This document shows positions 17,690-26,720 of a DNA stretch of 64,000 nt, piece by piece. Within the stretch, counting starts at the first letter, position 1. The number at the start of each line of letters is the position of its first letter. The position numbers and the translations under genes were made by a program. The notes below the pieces were generated by a model, which worked only from the letters and a program-made list of their open reading frames with translations, made no database searches and was not told where the DNA came from. The stretch is from Sphingomonadales bacterium. Lineage in GTDB: Bacteria; Pseudomonadota; Alphaproteobacteria; Sphingomonadales; Sphingomonadaceae. The DNA lies in contig JAIXYT010000051.1 in NCBI GenBank assembly GCA_027490095.1, positions 1 through 64,000 on the forward strand. Direction: 5' to 3'.

Positions 17690-18864
17690 AGCGCGGCGAT
17701 TGCTGCCTTTGCGATGGCGCGAAGCGCGTCGTTCACGTCGGGCCCGGAATCGGTGTTGAACTGCACGGCCACCGTCAGCCCATGGTCGAGGAAATGGGCG
17801 ACGTTTGACGTGTAGCCCGGGAAGAAGCCGCTGTGGCCGATGTAGCGACCGAACTCCGGCCGGTCGGTGATGAAGGTGCCGAGCCCGTAGCGGGTGGTGA
17901 CACCGGGTCCTGTGGGCAGGGGCATGGACGAGCTCTGCATCAGCGCGACGGTTTCGGGCTTCAGGATTCGCCCTTGCGCAAGCGCCCGGTAGAAGCGGGC
18001 CAGCGCCCTTGGCGTCAGGGCAAGGCCGCCGCCCGTCCATTCGAGGGACGGGTCGTTCCGGAGCGCCCCGGCCTCGTCAAGCGTGCGGCCGGTCTGGCTT
18101 GCGATTGCGGCCAGGATATCGCCCCTGGCGTAGCCGGCCGCCAGGCCCGGGAGCGCACGTCTGTCGGACGGGATGACATCGGAGAGGCCGAGCGGGGCGA
18201 GGATCTTTTCCTGCAGAAGATCATAGTAGGTGCGGCCTGTGGCACGCTCCATCACCAGCCCTGCCAGGTGGTAGTGAAGGTCTGAATAGTGATGCGCCTT
18301 GCCCGGGGCGTTGAGCGGCGCATGGTCCAGGATGAGGGCGAGCATCTCCTCGGGTGAATAGGCGGTGCTGCGCCCGCGCATTGAATCCCACAGGTAGCGC
18401 GCCATGAAGCCCGGCACGTCGAGGAACTGGGGGAAGCCGCCCGTGTGCATCAGCAGCATCCTGAGGGTCAGCGCCTCGGCATTGGGGAGGCGCGCGTACC
18501 AGGCGGTGTCGGCGAACAGGGGCGCGACAGGCGCATCGAGCGACAGGCGTCCTTCCTCCACCAGCTTCAGCGCGGTCGCGGCCGCAAAGGTCTTGCCGGT
18601 GCTGCCGCTCATCAGGCGTGTTTCGGGGGCCATGCGCAGCCCGCGCTCCGGATCGGCCTTGCCGGCGACCCCGGTCAGCAGCGTGTCGCCGTGGATCACG
18701 GCGGCCGACACGCCGGGGGTCTTGCCGGTGCGCATGAGCGCTGTGACGGCGTCCTGCACTGCCTTTTCGAGCGCCGGCGTGCTGCCGGCGAGCGCGGCCG
18801 GCGCCAGCGACGCGGCAAGGCCGGAGCCGATAAGCCCGCGCCGCGAAAGGGAAAGTCGGCTCAT
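17686..18864 (-). CDS. class C beta-lactamase-like serine hydrolase (D-peptidase/esterase type)
   Basis: 392 residues. The N-terminus looks like a Tat-type signal (SRRGLIGSGLAASLAPAALA). The beta-lactamase/transpeptidase fold shows the SxxK nucleophile motif S88-T-G-K91, a YSD motif in the YxN position (HHYSDLHYHLAGLVME), and HSGFFPG in place of KTG near the C-terminus. HSG-type enzymes are often D-aminopeptidases, D-esterases or amidases, not true beta-lactamases. Its start overlaps the stop of the D-aminoacylase gene (ATGA), so both act in one pathway. Periplasmic location is inferred. Confidence 0.82.
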   Translation of the reverse strand: MSRLSLSRRGLIGSGLAASLAPAALAGSTPALEKAVQDAVTALMRTGKTPGVSAAVIHGDTLLTGVAGKADPERGLRMAPETRLMSGSTGKTFAAATALKLVEEGRLSLDAPVAPLFADTAWYARLPNAEALTLRMLLMHTGGFPQFLDVPGFMARYLWDSMRGRSTAYSPEEMLALILDHAPLNAPGKAHHYSDLHYHLAGLVMERATGRTYYDLLQEKILAPLGLSDVIPSDRRALPGLAAGYARGDILAAIASQTGRTLDEAGALRNDPSLEWTGGGLALTPRALARFYRALAQGRILKPETVALMQSSSMPLPTGPGVTTRYGLGTFITDRPEFGRYIGHSGFFPGYTSNVAHFLDHGLTVAVQFNTDSGPDVNDALRAIAKAAIAAL

Positions 18865-20609
18865 GCGGACTTCGCCCCGCGCACCAGGCGGCCCGGCCGT
18901 GCGCCGGTCGGCCGGTCTGCCTCGCGCACGGTGATGCCTGCCACGACGGTGGCGATGTAGCCCGTCGCGCCCTGCAGGAAGCGCGTTCCGCCGGCCGGGA
19001 GGTCGTGGTGGAGGGTCGGCCGTCCGACCTTCAGCCGGTGATGGTCGATGATGTTGAGGTCGGCCCGAAGGCCCGGGGCGATCCGGCCGCGATCGGCGAG
19101 CCCCATCTGCTCTGCCGGCCGCGTCGTCTGCAGCCGCACCGCCTCTTCGATGCGAAGTTTCGGGCCGCGGCTGCGGTCGCGCGTCCAGTGGCTGAGCAGA
19201 TAGGTGGGGAAGCTGCCATCGCAGATGTAGCCCACATGGGCGCCGCCGTCGGACAGGCCGAGGATCGCGTGCGGGCTTTCCATCATCCGGCGCACAGCCT
19301 CATAGTTGCTCTCCACATAGTTCATCACCGGCACGAACACCTGGCCCCGGCCGCCTTCGGAGAGCAGATGGTCGTAGAGGATCTCCTCGCCGGACCGTCC
19401 GCTGGCCTGCACCAGCCCGAACAGCGATTGTTCGATCGGTTGTTCATAGTCCGGTTCGGGGCCCATCAGGAAGGTGCGCTGCGCCATGCGGATCGGGTCC
19501 TTGCCCCATTCGGCGGCGCGCGGGGTGACCGACATCACGAGGTCGGAGATGGGGATGTCGGGTTCGGAGAGGATCCGCGCGCGCAAAGCCGGATCGGCCA
19601 TTGCTGCGACGCGATCGGCGTGCGGCAGGTGGGCGATGGCGCGATAGCTGGGCCGGGTCATGAAGGGGTTGATCGAGCCTTCGAGGCTGTGGAGGCCGCC
19701 GATGGCCCGCGGCGCGACCTGGGCCTTCAACCGGGTGCCGGCTGCATTTTCACGGTCGAGGGCCGTGAGCACGGTGTCGAGGAAGCCTTCCGGCCAGGCC
19801 TCGTCCTGCTCGAAGGTGAAGCTCAAGGGGCGACCGCTGCGGCGGGCAAGTTCCACGATGGTCGGGAAGTCGCCGGCGTTTTCCTGGTAGAAGTCGTTGA
19901 AGATCTGGATGACGCCGAGGCCTGCGCGCCCCATCGCCTCGCCCAGCGCGTATAGTTCGGCGGCCGCGACCCGGCGGGCATAGGTCGGATTGCCGTTGGC
20001 ATCGCGATGGCCGACCGTGTCGGCTGTCGAGAAGCCCAATGCGCCCGCCTGCAGCGCCCCCACCAACAAGGCCTGCATCGCGGCGATGTCGTCCGGAGTT
20101 GCGGCCTCGCGACGGACGGCGCGTTCGCCCATGACATGAAGACGGATCGGATTGTGCGGCGCGAGCACGCCGATATCCATCGCGCGCGGCCCGTCGGCCA
20201 GCGCGTCGAGATACTCGGGGAAGCTCTCCCATCGCCAGTCGATCCCCTCGTGCAGCGCGGTGCCGGGGATGTCCTCCACCCCTTCCATCAGGGCGATCAG
20301 CGTGTCCCGATGCGCAGGGCTGCAGGGGGCAAAGCCCACGCCGCAATTGCCCATTACCGCCGTCGTGACGCCATGGCTTGCCGAGGGCTCCATGGCTGCG
20401 TCCCAGCTGACCTGGCCATCATAGTGGGTGTGGATGTCGAGGAATCCCGGGGTCACGAGTGCGCCGTCGGCGTCGATCGTGCGCCTTGCAGGCGAGGCGA
20501 CCCGCCCGACCTCGACGATGCGGCCATCCCGAACGGCCACATCGCCGCTGAAGGCCTCTGCGCCGGTGCCGTCGACGATCCGGCCGCCCCGTATCAACAG
20601 GTCATGCAT
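18861..20609 (-). CDS. N-acyl-D-amino-acid deacylase-type amidohydrolase
   Basis: 582 residues. The D-aminoacylase branch of the amidohydrolase superfamily is recognisable: a small N-terminal beta domain (LLIRGGRIVDGTG), the metal motif DIHTHYDGQ, the conserved Cys strand MGNCGVGFAP, the GALGFSTADT strand, GLSDGGAHVGYICDG near the end, and the C-terminal beta domain (GLRADLNIIDH). Such enzymes release D-amino acids from N-acyl-D-amino acids or open related amides. ATG at 20609 follows GAGGGA; upstream codons would run through the operator. First gene of a two-gene operon with the serine hydrolase. Confidence 0.87.
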   Translation of the reverse strand: MHDLLIRGGRIVDGTGAEAFSGDVAVRDGRIVEVGRVASPARRTIDADGALVTPGFLDIHTHYDGQVSWDAAMEPSASHGVTTAVMGNCGVGFAPCSPAHRDTLIALMEGVEDIPGTALHEGIDWRWESFPEYLDALADGPRAMDIGVLAPHNPIRLHVMGERAVRREAATPDDIAAMQALLVGALQAGALGFSTADTVGHRDANGNPTYARRVAAAELYALGEAMGRAGLGVIQIFNDFYQENAGDFPTIVELARRSGRPLSFTFEQDEAWPEGFLDTVLTALDRENAAGTRLKAQVAPRAIGGLHSLEGSINPFMTRPSYRAIAHLPHADRVAAMADPALRARILSEPDIPISDLVMSVTPRAAEWGKDPIRMAQRTFLMGPEPDYEQPIEQSLFGLVQASGRSGEEILYDHLLSEGGRGQVFVPVMNYVESNYEAVRRMMESPHAILGLSDGGAHVGYICDGSFPTYLLSHWTRDRSRGPKLRIEEAVRLQTTRPAEQMGLADRGRIAPGLRADLNIIDHHRLKVGRPTLHHDLPAGGTRFLQGATGYIATVVAGITVREADRPTGARPGRLVRGAKSA

Positions 20610-20650
20610 GCCGCCAGTTCCCTCTTCCCGATCCCGTGGAGTCGAACGAT

Positions 20651-20669
20651 AACATAATTCATTTATGTT
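20651..20669. promoter_or_regulatory. TetR-type operator, site 3
   Basis: AACATAATTCATTTATGTT: half-sites ACATAA and TTATGT at the same 5-bp spacing as site 2. It lies in the short gap between the divergent D-aminoacylase operon (41 bp away) and the aminotransferase gene (49 bp away). Confidence 0.7.
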
Positions 20670-20718
20670 GGCGGGCAACAGCATTGTCGGCACGCCCCTG
20701 CCATGCGAAACCTCGCCC

Positions 20719-21858
20719 ATGATCCTCGCCCCGCAGCGCCACCTGTTCGACATTCCGGATGACGTCGCCTGGTTCAACACGGCCTACATGTCGGCCCAGC
20801 TGAAGGCCGCCACGGCAGCGGGAATCGAAGGGGTGGCCCGCAAGGCGCACCCCTGGCGGATTGCACCGGGCGACTTCTTTTCGATCACGGAGCAGGCCCG
20901 GGCGGCGTTCGCCGCGCTGATCGGTGCCACCGCCGATGACATCGCCATCGTGCCCTCAGCGAGCTATGGGCTGGAGGTCGCGGCCCGGAGCCTGCCGCTC
21001 GCCCCGGGCAAGCGCATCCTTCTTCTGGAGCAGGAGTTTCCCAGCAATGTCTATCCGTGGCGTCGCGCAGCAGCGGCGGCCGGAGCAGATGTGGAAATCG
21101 TGCCGGCGCCTGCCGACGGGGACTGGACGCGGGCTGTCCTGGAACGGCTGGGGCCCGGGCATGCGGTGCTGGCGGCACCCAATTGCCATTGGGCGGACGG
21201 CGGCCTTCTGGATCTCGTCGCGCTGGGGGCTGCCTGCCGGGCGGTGGGCACGGCGCTCGCGCTCGACCTGACGCAATCTGCCGGGGCCCTTCCGATCTCG
21301 GTTGCCGAGGTGGCGCCCGACTTCCTGGTGACGGCCTGCTACAAGTGGCTGCTCGGGCCCTACAGCCTGGGCTTCCTGTATGTGGCGCCGCGCTGGCAGG
21401 ATTGCGCTCCGATCGAGGAGGGGTGGGCCTCACGCGAGGGGGCAGAGGATTTCGCCGGCCTGACCCGGTATCGCGACGGCTACCAGCCGGGCGCCCGGCG
21501 CTTCGACGTTGGCGAACGTTCGAACTTCGCGCTGATCCCTGTGGCGCTGGCCGCCCTTGCGCAAATCGCGGCGTGGCGACCTGAAGCGGTGGCAGAAACC
21601 CTTGCGGTCACGAACGCGCGGCTGGTGGCGGAGCTGGCGCCACTGGGGCTCCGGGCCGCGCCGGAGCACGTCCGCAGCCCGCATCTGCTGGGGCTTGTGC
21701 TTCCCGAACGGACCCTTCCGGACCTGCTGCCGCGGCTGGCCGCCGAGCACGTCCATGTGAGCCAGCGCGGAAACCGCCTGCGGATTGCCCCGCACCTGCA
21801 CATCACGGAGGCGGATATCGACCGCCTTGCCGGAGCGTTGCGCGCCATATTGGGCTGA
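20719..21858 (+). CDS. class V aminotransferase / kynureninase-like PLP enzyme
   Basis: 379 residues, fold type I PLP enzyme. Visible marks are NTAYMSAQL near the N-terminus, VPSASYGLEVAARSL, APNCHWADGGLLDL, the Asp strand LALDLTQSAGALP, and the PLP lysine in ACYKWLLGPYSLGFLYV. The family spans cysteine desulfurases, kynureninases and aminotransferases, so the substrate is open. It is divergent from the D-aminoacylase operon and shares its operator, which suggests it acts on an amino acid freed by those enzymes. The start at 20719 fits family N-termini; an earlier in-frame ATG at 20665 lies inside the operator. Confidence 0.8.
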   Translation: MILAPQRHLFDIPDDVAWFNTAYMSAQLKAATAAGIEGVARKAHPWRIAPGDFFSITEQARAAFAALIGATADDIAIVPSASYGLEVAARSLPLAPGKRILLLEQEFPSNVYPWRRAAAAAGADVEIVPAPADGDWTRAVLERLGPGHAVLAAPNCHWADGGLLDLVALGAACRAVGTALALDLTQSAGALPISVAEVAPDFLVTACYKWLLGPYSLGFLYVAPRWQDCAPIEEGWASREGAEDFAGLTRYRDGYQPGARRFDVGERSNFALIPVALAALAQIAAWRPEAVAETLAVTNARLVAELAPLGLRAAPEHVRSPHLLGLVLPERTLPDLLPRLAAEHVHVSQRGNRLRIAPHLHITEADIDRLAGALRAILG

Positions 21859-21951
21859 GGCCGACACGGCTGTCACCGGAGCTGGATGCACCGTTCCGGC
21901 GGCAGGCTGCGCTTGCTGCCGGGGGTGCGTCCGTTTCGCCGGTTCGACTTG

Positions 21952-23073
21952 CTACACAGCCCAGCGGAGCAGGGCGGCTAGCGGGGCGTCTGCGGGAAGG
22001 TCGCTGCTGCGCACGGCAAGCACCCGGCCGCCTGACAGGAGCGTCCGCCGGGCGATCTCGTCCACCACGCCGTAATTGGCCGCGGTCGCGGTGTCCGCGA
22101 ACGAGACGGCGCCGCTGTCCTCGTCGACCGATCCCGGAACCTGGCCCTCGATATCGACCAGCAGGGTGTCGATCGCACCCATGGTTGCAGCCCGTGCGGC
22201 CTGCGCGATGTCGGCCGTCGCGCGACCGCTTCCGGCGCGGTCGGCGAACAGGGCGCGGGTGTCGGCGATGTCCTTCGCATAGAGCCGGTCCAGCAAGGGC
22301 CGGGCTGCGGCTGCCAAGTCCCCGTCACTCAGGTCGTCCGGGGAGCTGTCGATCCCGAAGGGCACGAGGCCGCGATGGCTGTTCACCGACCGGTAGATGG
22401 CGCCGAGGCGTTCGTCGGCAGCCAGGAACAGCGGCACCGCTTCGCCAGCCAGAAACCCGCGCAGCGCGCCGTCCACCATGCGGCAGAACTGCACGAGGCT
22501 GGCCCGCTGACCGGCCGCGCTGTCGGACCGACGGCTTTCCGTGCGGACGCCGAGCGACGACACGCCCAGGGCAGAGTTCGCGTCGGCCGGGAGCCCGGGC
22601 ACCTTCACCCGCGAGACCGGCAGATCGGCCGAGACGTCCAGCAGCCGGACTCCGCCGAGCGCAAGCGCAAGCACATAGGCCGCGTTCGGGAAGTTCGCGG
22701 CCCGGAATAGCGGCTTCAGAAAGAAGCGATCGGCCACCTCCACGGTCGCCCCGAGCGCGTTCGGCACCCGGAAGGTGCGCACGAATGTCGGGGTCACGAA
22801 AACGGCGAGGCTGTGCGCCTGGTAGCGCCAGTAGGCGTCGTCATCGGCGAGGTCCTCGAGATGCGCCTCGATTGCGGCGATGTCCCGCTTGGGATGACCG
22901 GCCGCTTCCAGCTGCGCTGCTGCTTCGCGGCCCAGATTGCGCAGCACGGTGCGGTCGCCCGAAATCTCGCCCGAAACCGGTGTGGTCGGCAGATAGATGG
23001 AGACCGAGGCGGGCGCCCGGGCCTCTGCCAGCGAGACGAGATCGGCAGTGGACGGAACATCGACGTGAAGCAT
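21952..23073 (-). CDS. baeRF-family protein, Balon-like ribosome hibernation factor candidate
   Basis: 373 residues. It resembles bacterial relatives of archaeal/eukaryotic release factor 1 (baeRF families). The N-terminus has VSIYLPTTPVSGE followed by a D-R-x-x-L-x-N-L helix (DRTVLRNLGREAAAQL). The middle has FVTPTFVRTFRVPN and a CALALGG-like strand (VLALALGGVRLLDVS). The C-terminal third reads like an eL30-type domain (LLSGGRVLAVRSSDLP). The Psychrobacter protein Balon, which binds the ribosomal A site during dormancy, belongs to this group. AGGGGG lies 7 nt before the ATG at 23073. The role in hibernation is an inference from family membership. Confidence 0.65.
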   Translation of the reverse strand: MLHVDVPSTADLVSLAEARAPASVSIYLPTTPVSGEISGDRTVLRNLGREAAAQLEAAGHPKRDIAAIEAHLEDLADDDAYWRYQAHSLAVFVTPTFVRTFRVPNALGATVEVADRFFLKPLFRAANFPNAAYVLALALGGVRLLDVSADLPVSRVKVPGLPADANSALGVSSLGVRTESRRSDSAAGQRASLVQFCRMVDGALRGFLAGEAVPLFLAADERLGAIYRSVNSHRGLVPFGIDSSPDDLSDGDLAAAARPLLDRLYAKDIADTRALFADRAGSGRATADIAQAARAATMGAIDTLLVDIEGQVPGSVDEDSGAVSFADTATAANYGVVDEIARRTLLSGGRVLAVRSSDLPADAPLAALLRWAV

Positions 23074-23277
23074 GTGCAATCCCCCTGGAACAATTGAAAC
23101 TCATCACAAGACAAGGGAAGACGCAGATGCCGTCCGACCGTCTCGCGCATGCTCCTGCCGCACCGCATCGACCCGGACAAGGCCACCCACCCGAAAAAGG
23201 GGCTGTCGACACTTTTGGGGCCACCAAGGTCACGACTGCCGATCTTGTGTGGGACCTTCGGCTGCATCATCGTCGCC

Positions 23278-23862
23278 TCAGCTGTCCGGGAGCAGAGCGA
23301 CCTTGAGCTGGCGGATCTTCTGTATTTGCTGCAGATGGAACCGGTGGGGCCACCAGGCGTAGAGCGTGAGGTCCAGCGGGTGCCAGACCCCGACCCAGCC
23401 GGCGATGATGATCGTTTCCGAAATGAGGGTGCCGCCAAGACCCGACAGCGCCGGGATCGTTTCCAGTGCAGCTGCAATCGCATAGCAGACCGCGAAGAAC
23501 AGGCCGCCGACCTGCCAGGCGCGCCGACGCTCCTTGGCCATCACGCTGAGCAGGTTCCGGATGACGGCCGCCTGTGCGTCGCACCAGCCTGCAATGGCCC
23601 GGTGCGTTTCGTCCTGGCGGCTTGCGGTGGCATCGGCAGCCGGCACGATCAGCCTGAGCAGGGTCACATCCGGCGTGTCCCGGCTCCAGTGGCGTTTCAG
23701 GGCCAGTTTCAGATGATCCATGCCGGACAGCCCGTCGTGGCTGCCGGCGAACGGGTCGACTTCGGGATTCCGGAACAACAGATCGAGCGACTGCAGCCGG
23801 ATGCTGACGACCCCGGGGGCCGGATCGGCGAGGGCTTCGACTGGAGCACGCGGCGCGTTCAC
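23278..23862 (-). CDS. two-span membrane protein, unknown function
   Basis: 194 residues from a GTG start. A soluble N-terminal half (about residues 1-110) carries charged helices (DHLKLALKRHW, MAKERRRAW). Two hydrophobic segments follow (VGGLFFAVCYAIAAALE and ISETIIIAGWVGVWHPLDLTLYAWW), then a short basic tail (HLQQIQKIRQLK). No known family was recognised. It is upstream of the baeRF gene on the same strand, separated by about 200 bp, and divergent from glutaminase. A stress-related link to these neighbours is possible but not shown. Confidence 0.6.
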   Translation of the reverse strand: MNAPRAPVEALADPAPGVVSIRLQSLDLLFRNPEVDPFAGSHDGLSGMDHLKLALKRHWSRDTPDVTLLRLIVPAADATASRQDETHRAIAGWCDAQAAVIRNLLSVMAKERRRAWQVGGLFFAVCYAIAAALETIPALSGLGGTLISETIIIAGWVGVWHPLDLTLYAWWPHRFHLQQIQKIRQLKVALLPDS

Positions 23863-24051
23863 CCGGGCAGCCTATGACGGGGCCGGGATGGGGGCAATGT
23901 TTCGGGTGGACGCGCTGCCATCGATGCCCCACTCTTCCGGAGACGAAGCCCGGCGGGGCGGAAGGCGGGGGCTCGTGATGGCAGTGTCTGGCCGGCGGAC
24001 GAAGACTGGCGCCCATGGCTGCTGTGTGCGCCCCGTACCGGGCGCCTGCCG

Positions 24052-25125
24052 ATGACGGCCGGGAGCCTGCATCACCCCGGGCAGGAGCCTGCCGGCCCCT
24101 GGGTTCATGTGTCGACAGGGGCGCTGCCGCCGGCGGAGGATGTGCAGGCGAACCTGGCCGCTGCCTGGGCCCGCTATGCAGGGGTTGCCGACGGCGCGAA
24201 TTCCCACGTCTATCCCGCCCTTTCGGCCAAGGATCCCGGCCTGTTCGGGCTGGCGATCGCCAGTTGCGCAGGGACGGTTCAATCCGTCGGCGACGCCCAT
24301 CATTGCTTCACGATCATGAGCGTCTCGAAGCCGTTCGTCTTCGCCCTGGTTGCCGAGGCCATCGGGACGGAGAGGGCCCGCGCGCTGGTCGGTGCGAACG
24401 CGACGGGGCTGCCGTTCGATTCGATCGAGGCGATCGAGCGCAGCGCCGACGGGCGCACCAACCCGATGGTGAACGCAGGCGCGATCCTTGCCACCAGCCT
24501 GGTTCCCGGGGAAACCGACGCCGAACGATGGGCTTTCATCGAGAGCGGGCTCTCCGCCTTCGCCGGGCGGCGCCTGGCGCTCGACATGGAAGTGCTGCAA
24601 TCGGCCCGGGCGACCAACTTCCGCAACCGCGCCATTGCCAACATGCTGTCGGGGCTCGGCCGGTTGCGCATCGGGGCGGACGAGGCAGTCGACCTCTATA
24701 CCCGGCAATGCGCGCTCGCGGTGAGTGCCGTCGACCTGGCAGTGATGGGGGCAACGCTTGCAGCAGGTGGGGTGAACCCGCTGACGGGGCTGCAAGTCGT
24801 CAGCCCGGAAGTGTGCCGTCTGACACTGGCGATGATGGCGACAGCGGGCCTGTACGAGACGTCCGGCGACTGGCTCTGCCAGGTGGGCCTGCCCGGCAAG
24901 AGCGGGATCGGCGGGGGAATCGTTGTCGTTTCGCCCGGCAAGGGCGGCGCCGGAAGCTTTTCGCCGCCGCTCGACGCAGCCGGAAACAGCGTGCGCGGCC
25001 AGCTTGCAGCACGCTACCTAGCGTGTCGGCTGGGGCTGGACCTGTTCGTTGCGCGCCCGACCCGGATGCCGGACGACCTGGATGCCGCCGGAGAGCCGAC
25101 AGCACCGTCGACGGACGCGCGCTGA
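24052..25125 (+). CDS. glsA: glutaminase A
   Basis: 357 residues, serine-dependent beta-lactamase-fold glutaminase that hydrolyses glutamine to glutamate and ammonia. Motifs: GKVAxYIP-like opening replaced here by DGANSHVYPALS, the SxxK nucleophile in MSVSKPFVFAL, GRTNPMVNAGAI, ATNFRNRAIANML, the Tyr region VDLYTRQCAL, and VGLPGKSGIGGGI near the end. It carries about 40 extra C-terminal residues compared with the common ~310-residue enzyme. Glutaminases can contribute to acid resistance through ammonia release. No close operon partner is seen. Confidence 0.92.
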   Translation: MTAGSLHHPGQEPAGPWVHVSTGALPPAEDVQANLAAAWARYAGVADGANSHVYPALSAKDPGLFGLAIASCAGTVQSVGDAHHCFTIMSVSKPFVFALVAEAIGTERARALVGANATGLPFDSIEAIERSADGRTNPMVNAGAILATSLVPGETDAERWAFIESGLSAFAGRRLALDMEVLQSARATNFRNRAIANMLSGLGRLRIGADEAVDLYTRQCALAVSAVDLAVMGATLAAGGVNPLTGLQVVSPEVCRLTLAMMATAGLYETSGDWLCQVGLPGKSGIGGGIVVVSPGKGGAGSFSPPLDAAGNSVRGQLAARYLACRLGLDLFVARPTRMPDDLDAAGEPTAPSTDAR

Positions 25126-25303
25126 GGGCAGAGGTGCGGGCATCCTCGATCGAACGGGGCATGGCCGCAGCGCCGGCGATCCCCGGCACGCTGGCTGAGC
25201 GGGTGAACCTCGACGGCACAGTGGCCCGTACACGGACGGGGCAAGGTGCGGCCGGGCGGATTCGAGCCCAGGCCCATGCGGAAAATGCGCTGGAGGTGGC
25301 TGG

Positions 25304-25380
25304 TGGTGATCCCGACTGGATTCGAACCAGTGGCCTACAGTTTAGGAAACTGCCGCTCTATCCTGCTGAGCTACGGGACC
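25304..25380 (-). tRNA. tRNA-Arg (anticodon CCU)
   Basis: A 77-nt cloverleaf on the minus strand. The acceptor arm GGTCCCG pairs with CGGGATC (one G-T), followed by discriminator A and an encoded CCA. The D arm is AGCTC..GAGC, the anticodon arm GCAGT-TTCCTAA-ACTGT has anticodon CCT, and the T arm has GGTTCGAATCC. It reads AGG codons, rare in this GC-rich genome. No phage integrase or duplicated 3' end is seen next to it. Confidence 0.93.
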
Positions 25381-25436
25381 ACGGACCCTGCCTTTGCCCA
25401 AGACCGCGGGAATCGCAACCCTCCGGCGGTCTGGAT

Positions 25437-25871
25437 TCAGGCGTCTGCCAGCCGGCGGGGGCGGAAGGGCAATGGGGCAACCGGGATTCCGTCTGCCACA
25501 AGCTCGGCGGCCTCGGAGAGGCTTGCCTCTCCGTAGATGCCCTTCGGAGGCGAATCCGGGTCGGCAGGGGCTTCGGCGAAGCGGGCGCGGGCTTCGCTCG
25601 CGAAGTTGGCGCCGACATAATCGCAGTTCGCCTCGACTTCGGCGCGCAGGGCCTTCAGCCGCTCTGCATGGGCCTTGTGCTCGGCATCGGTGATGAGGCG
25701 GTTTCCCTTGGCAGGCACGGCAGGGGCCATCACGGCCTTGTCCACCTCGACCGAGCCGCACATCGGGCAGGCGACGAGGCCGCGGTCCCTCTGGGCTGCA
25801 TAGTCGTCACTGCTGCCGAACCAGGCCTCGAACACATGGGCCTCGGCGCACTTCAGGTCGAACACGATCAT
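25437..25871 (-). CDS. DUF1178 family protein
   Basis: 144 residues. The N-terminal half matches DUF1178: MIVFDLKCAEAHVFEAWFGS, then a zinc-ribbon-like ACPMCGS that together with Cys8 could bind a metal. A helical middle with LKALRAEVEANCDYVGANFASEAR follows, then a C-terminal GIYGEAS and LPFRPRR. Function is unknown. Its start overlaps the nitrilase stop (ATGA), making it the last gene of the comF-grx-nitrilase-DUF1178 operon, a common alphaproteobacterial order. Confidence 0.85.
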   Translation of the reverse strand: MIVFDLKCAEAHVFEAWFGSSDDYAAQRDRGLVACPMCGSVEVDKAVMAPAVPAKGNRLITDAEHKAHAERLKALRAEVEANCDYVGANFASEARARFAEAPADPDSPPKGIYGEASLSEAAELVADGIPVAPLPFRPRRLADA

Positions 25872-26716
25872 CGGGCGTCCGCCACCTCCGGCGCTGCCAG
25901 CGGGCGCGCGTGGCGCAGGTTGGGGATCCGGGCGCGGGTGTCCGCCACCTGTTCGAGGTCCAGATCGACCAGCGCGATACCGGGTTCGGTGCCCATGTCG
26001 AGTTGTACCCGGCCCCAGGGGTCGACCACGAGCGAATGGCCGAAGGTCTCGCGGCCGTCCTCGTGGACGCCGGTCTGCGCGGCGGCGACGACGAAGGCGC
26101 CGGTCTCGATGGCGCGGGCGCGCATCAGCACATGCCAGTGGGCCTCGCCGGTGGGGCGGGTGAAGGCGGCGGGCTGGGCGATGACGTCGGCGCCGGCAAG
26201 GGCGAGCGCGTTGTGGAGCTGCGGAAAGCGCAGATCGTAGCAGATGGTGAGGCCGAGCCGACCCCAGGCGAGATCCGCCAGTTGGACACTGCCACCCGAC
26301 AGGAAGCTCGCCGACTCCCGGTAGCGATCGCCGTTGGGAAGATCGACATCGAACAGGTGCATCTTGTCGTACCGGGCGGCGATGCGGCCGTCCGGGGCGA
26401 TCAGGATGCTGCGATTTGCCAGCAGGTTTCCGCCCACGGCGGGATCGCGGATGGCGAGGGAGCCGATGGCGATGGCAACGCCGCGGCGGCGGGCGACATC
26501 GGAAAGGGCCTTGATCGCCGGGTCGTCCGCCTCGGCCTTCGCGGCGGCAGACAGCCGCGCGGTGTTTCGGTCGAGAAGGCCGCACATTTCGGGTGTGAAC
26601 ACGATCTGCGCACCATCGGCTGCGAGCCGATCTGCAGCGTCCGCCAGTTCGGCAGCGTTGCGATCGGGGTCAAGCCCGGTGTTGGTCTGGACCAGCCCGG
26701 CCCTCAGCATCGGCAT
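25868..26716 (-). CDS. carbon-nitrogen hydrolase (Nit1/nitrilase superfamily)
   Basis: 282 residues. The catalytic triad regions are all present: Glu43 in VFTPEMCG, Lys in RYDKMHLFDVD and Cys in LTICYDLRFP. Further family strands are ALAGADVIAQPAAF and HWHVLMRARAIE. The HLFDVDLP variant is that of the Nit1 branch, which includes deaminated-glutathione amidases; that activity is a family-based guess. The start at 26716 follows the grx stop by 4 bp. Confidence 0.88.
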   Translation of the reverse strand: MPMLRAGLVQTNTGLDPDRNAAELADAADRLAADGAQIVFTPEMCGLLDRNTARLSAAAKAEADDPAIKALSDVARRRGVAIAIGSLAIRDPAVGGNLLANRSILIAPDGRIAARYDKMHLFDVDLPNGDRYRESASFLSGGSVQLADLAWGRLGLTICYDLRFPQLHNALALAGADVIAQPAAFTRPTGEAHWHVLMRARAIETGAFVVAAAQTGVHEDGRETFGHSLVVDPWGRVQLDMGTEPGIALVDLDLEQVADTRARIPNLRHARPLAAPEVADAR

Positions 26717-26720
26717 GCCG

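Noticed and set aside
25126-25303. Possible second tRNA next to tRNA-Arg, because of a GATTCGAGCCC-like stretch near 25260
   Set aside because: The T-arm-like stretch has no matching acceptor, D or anticodon arms around it.
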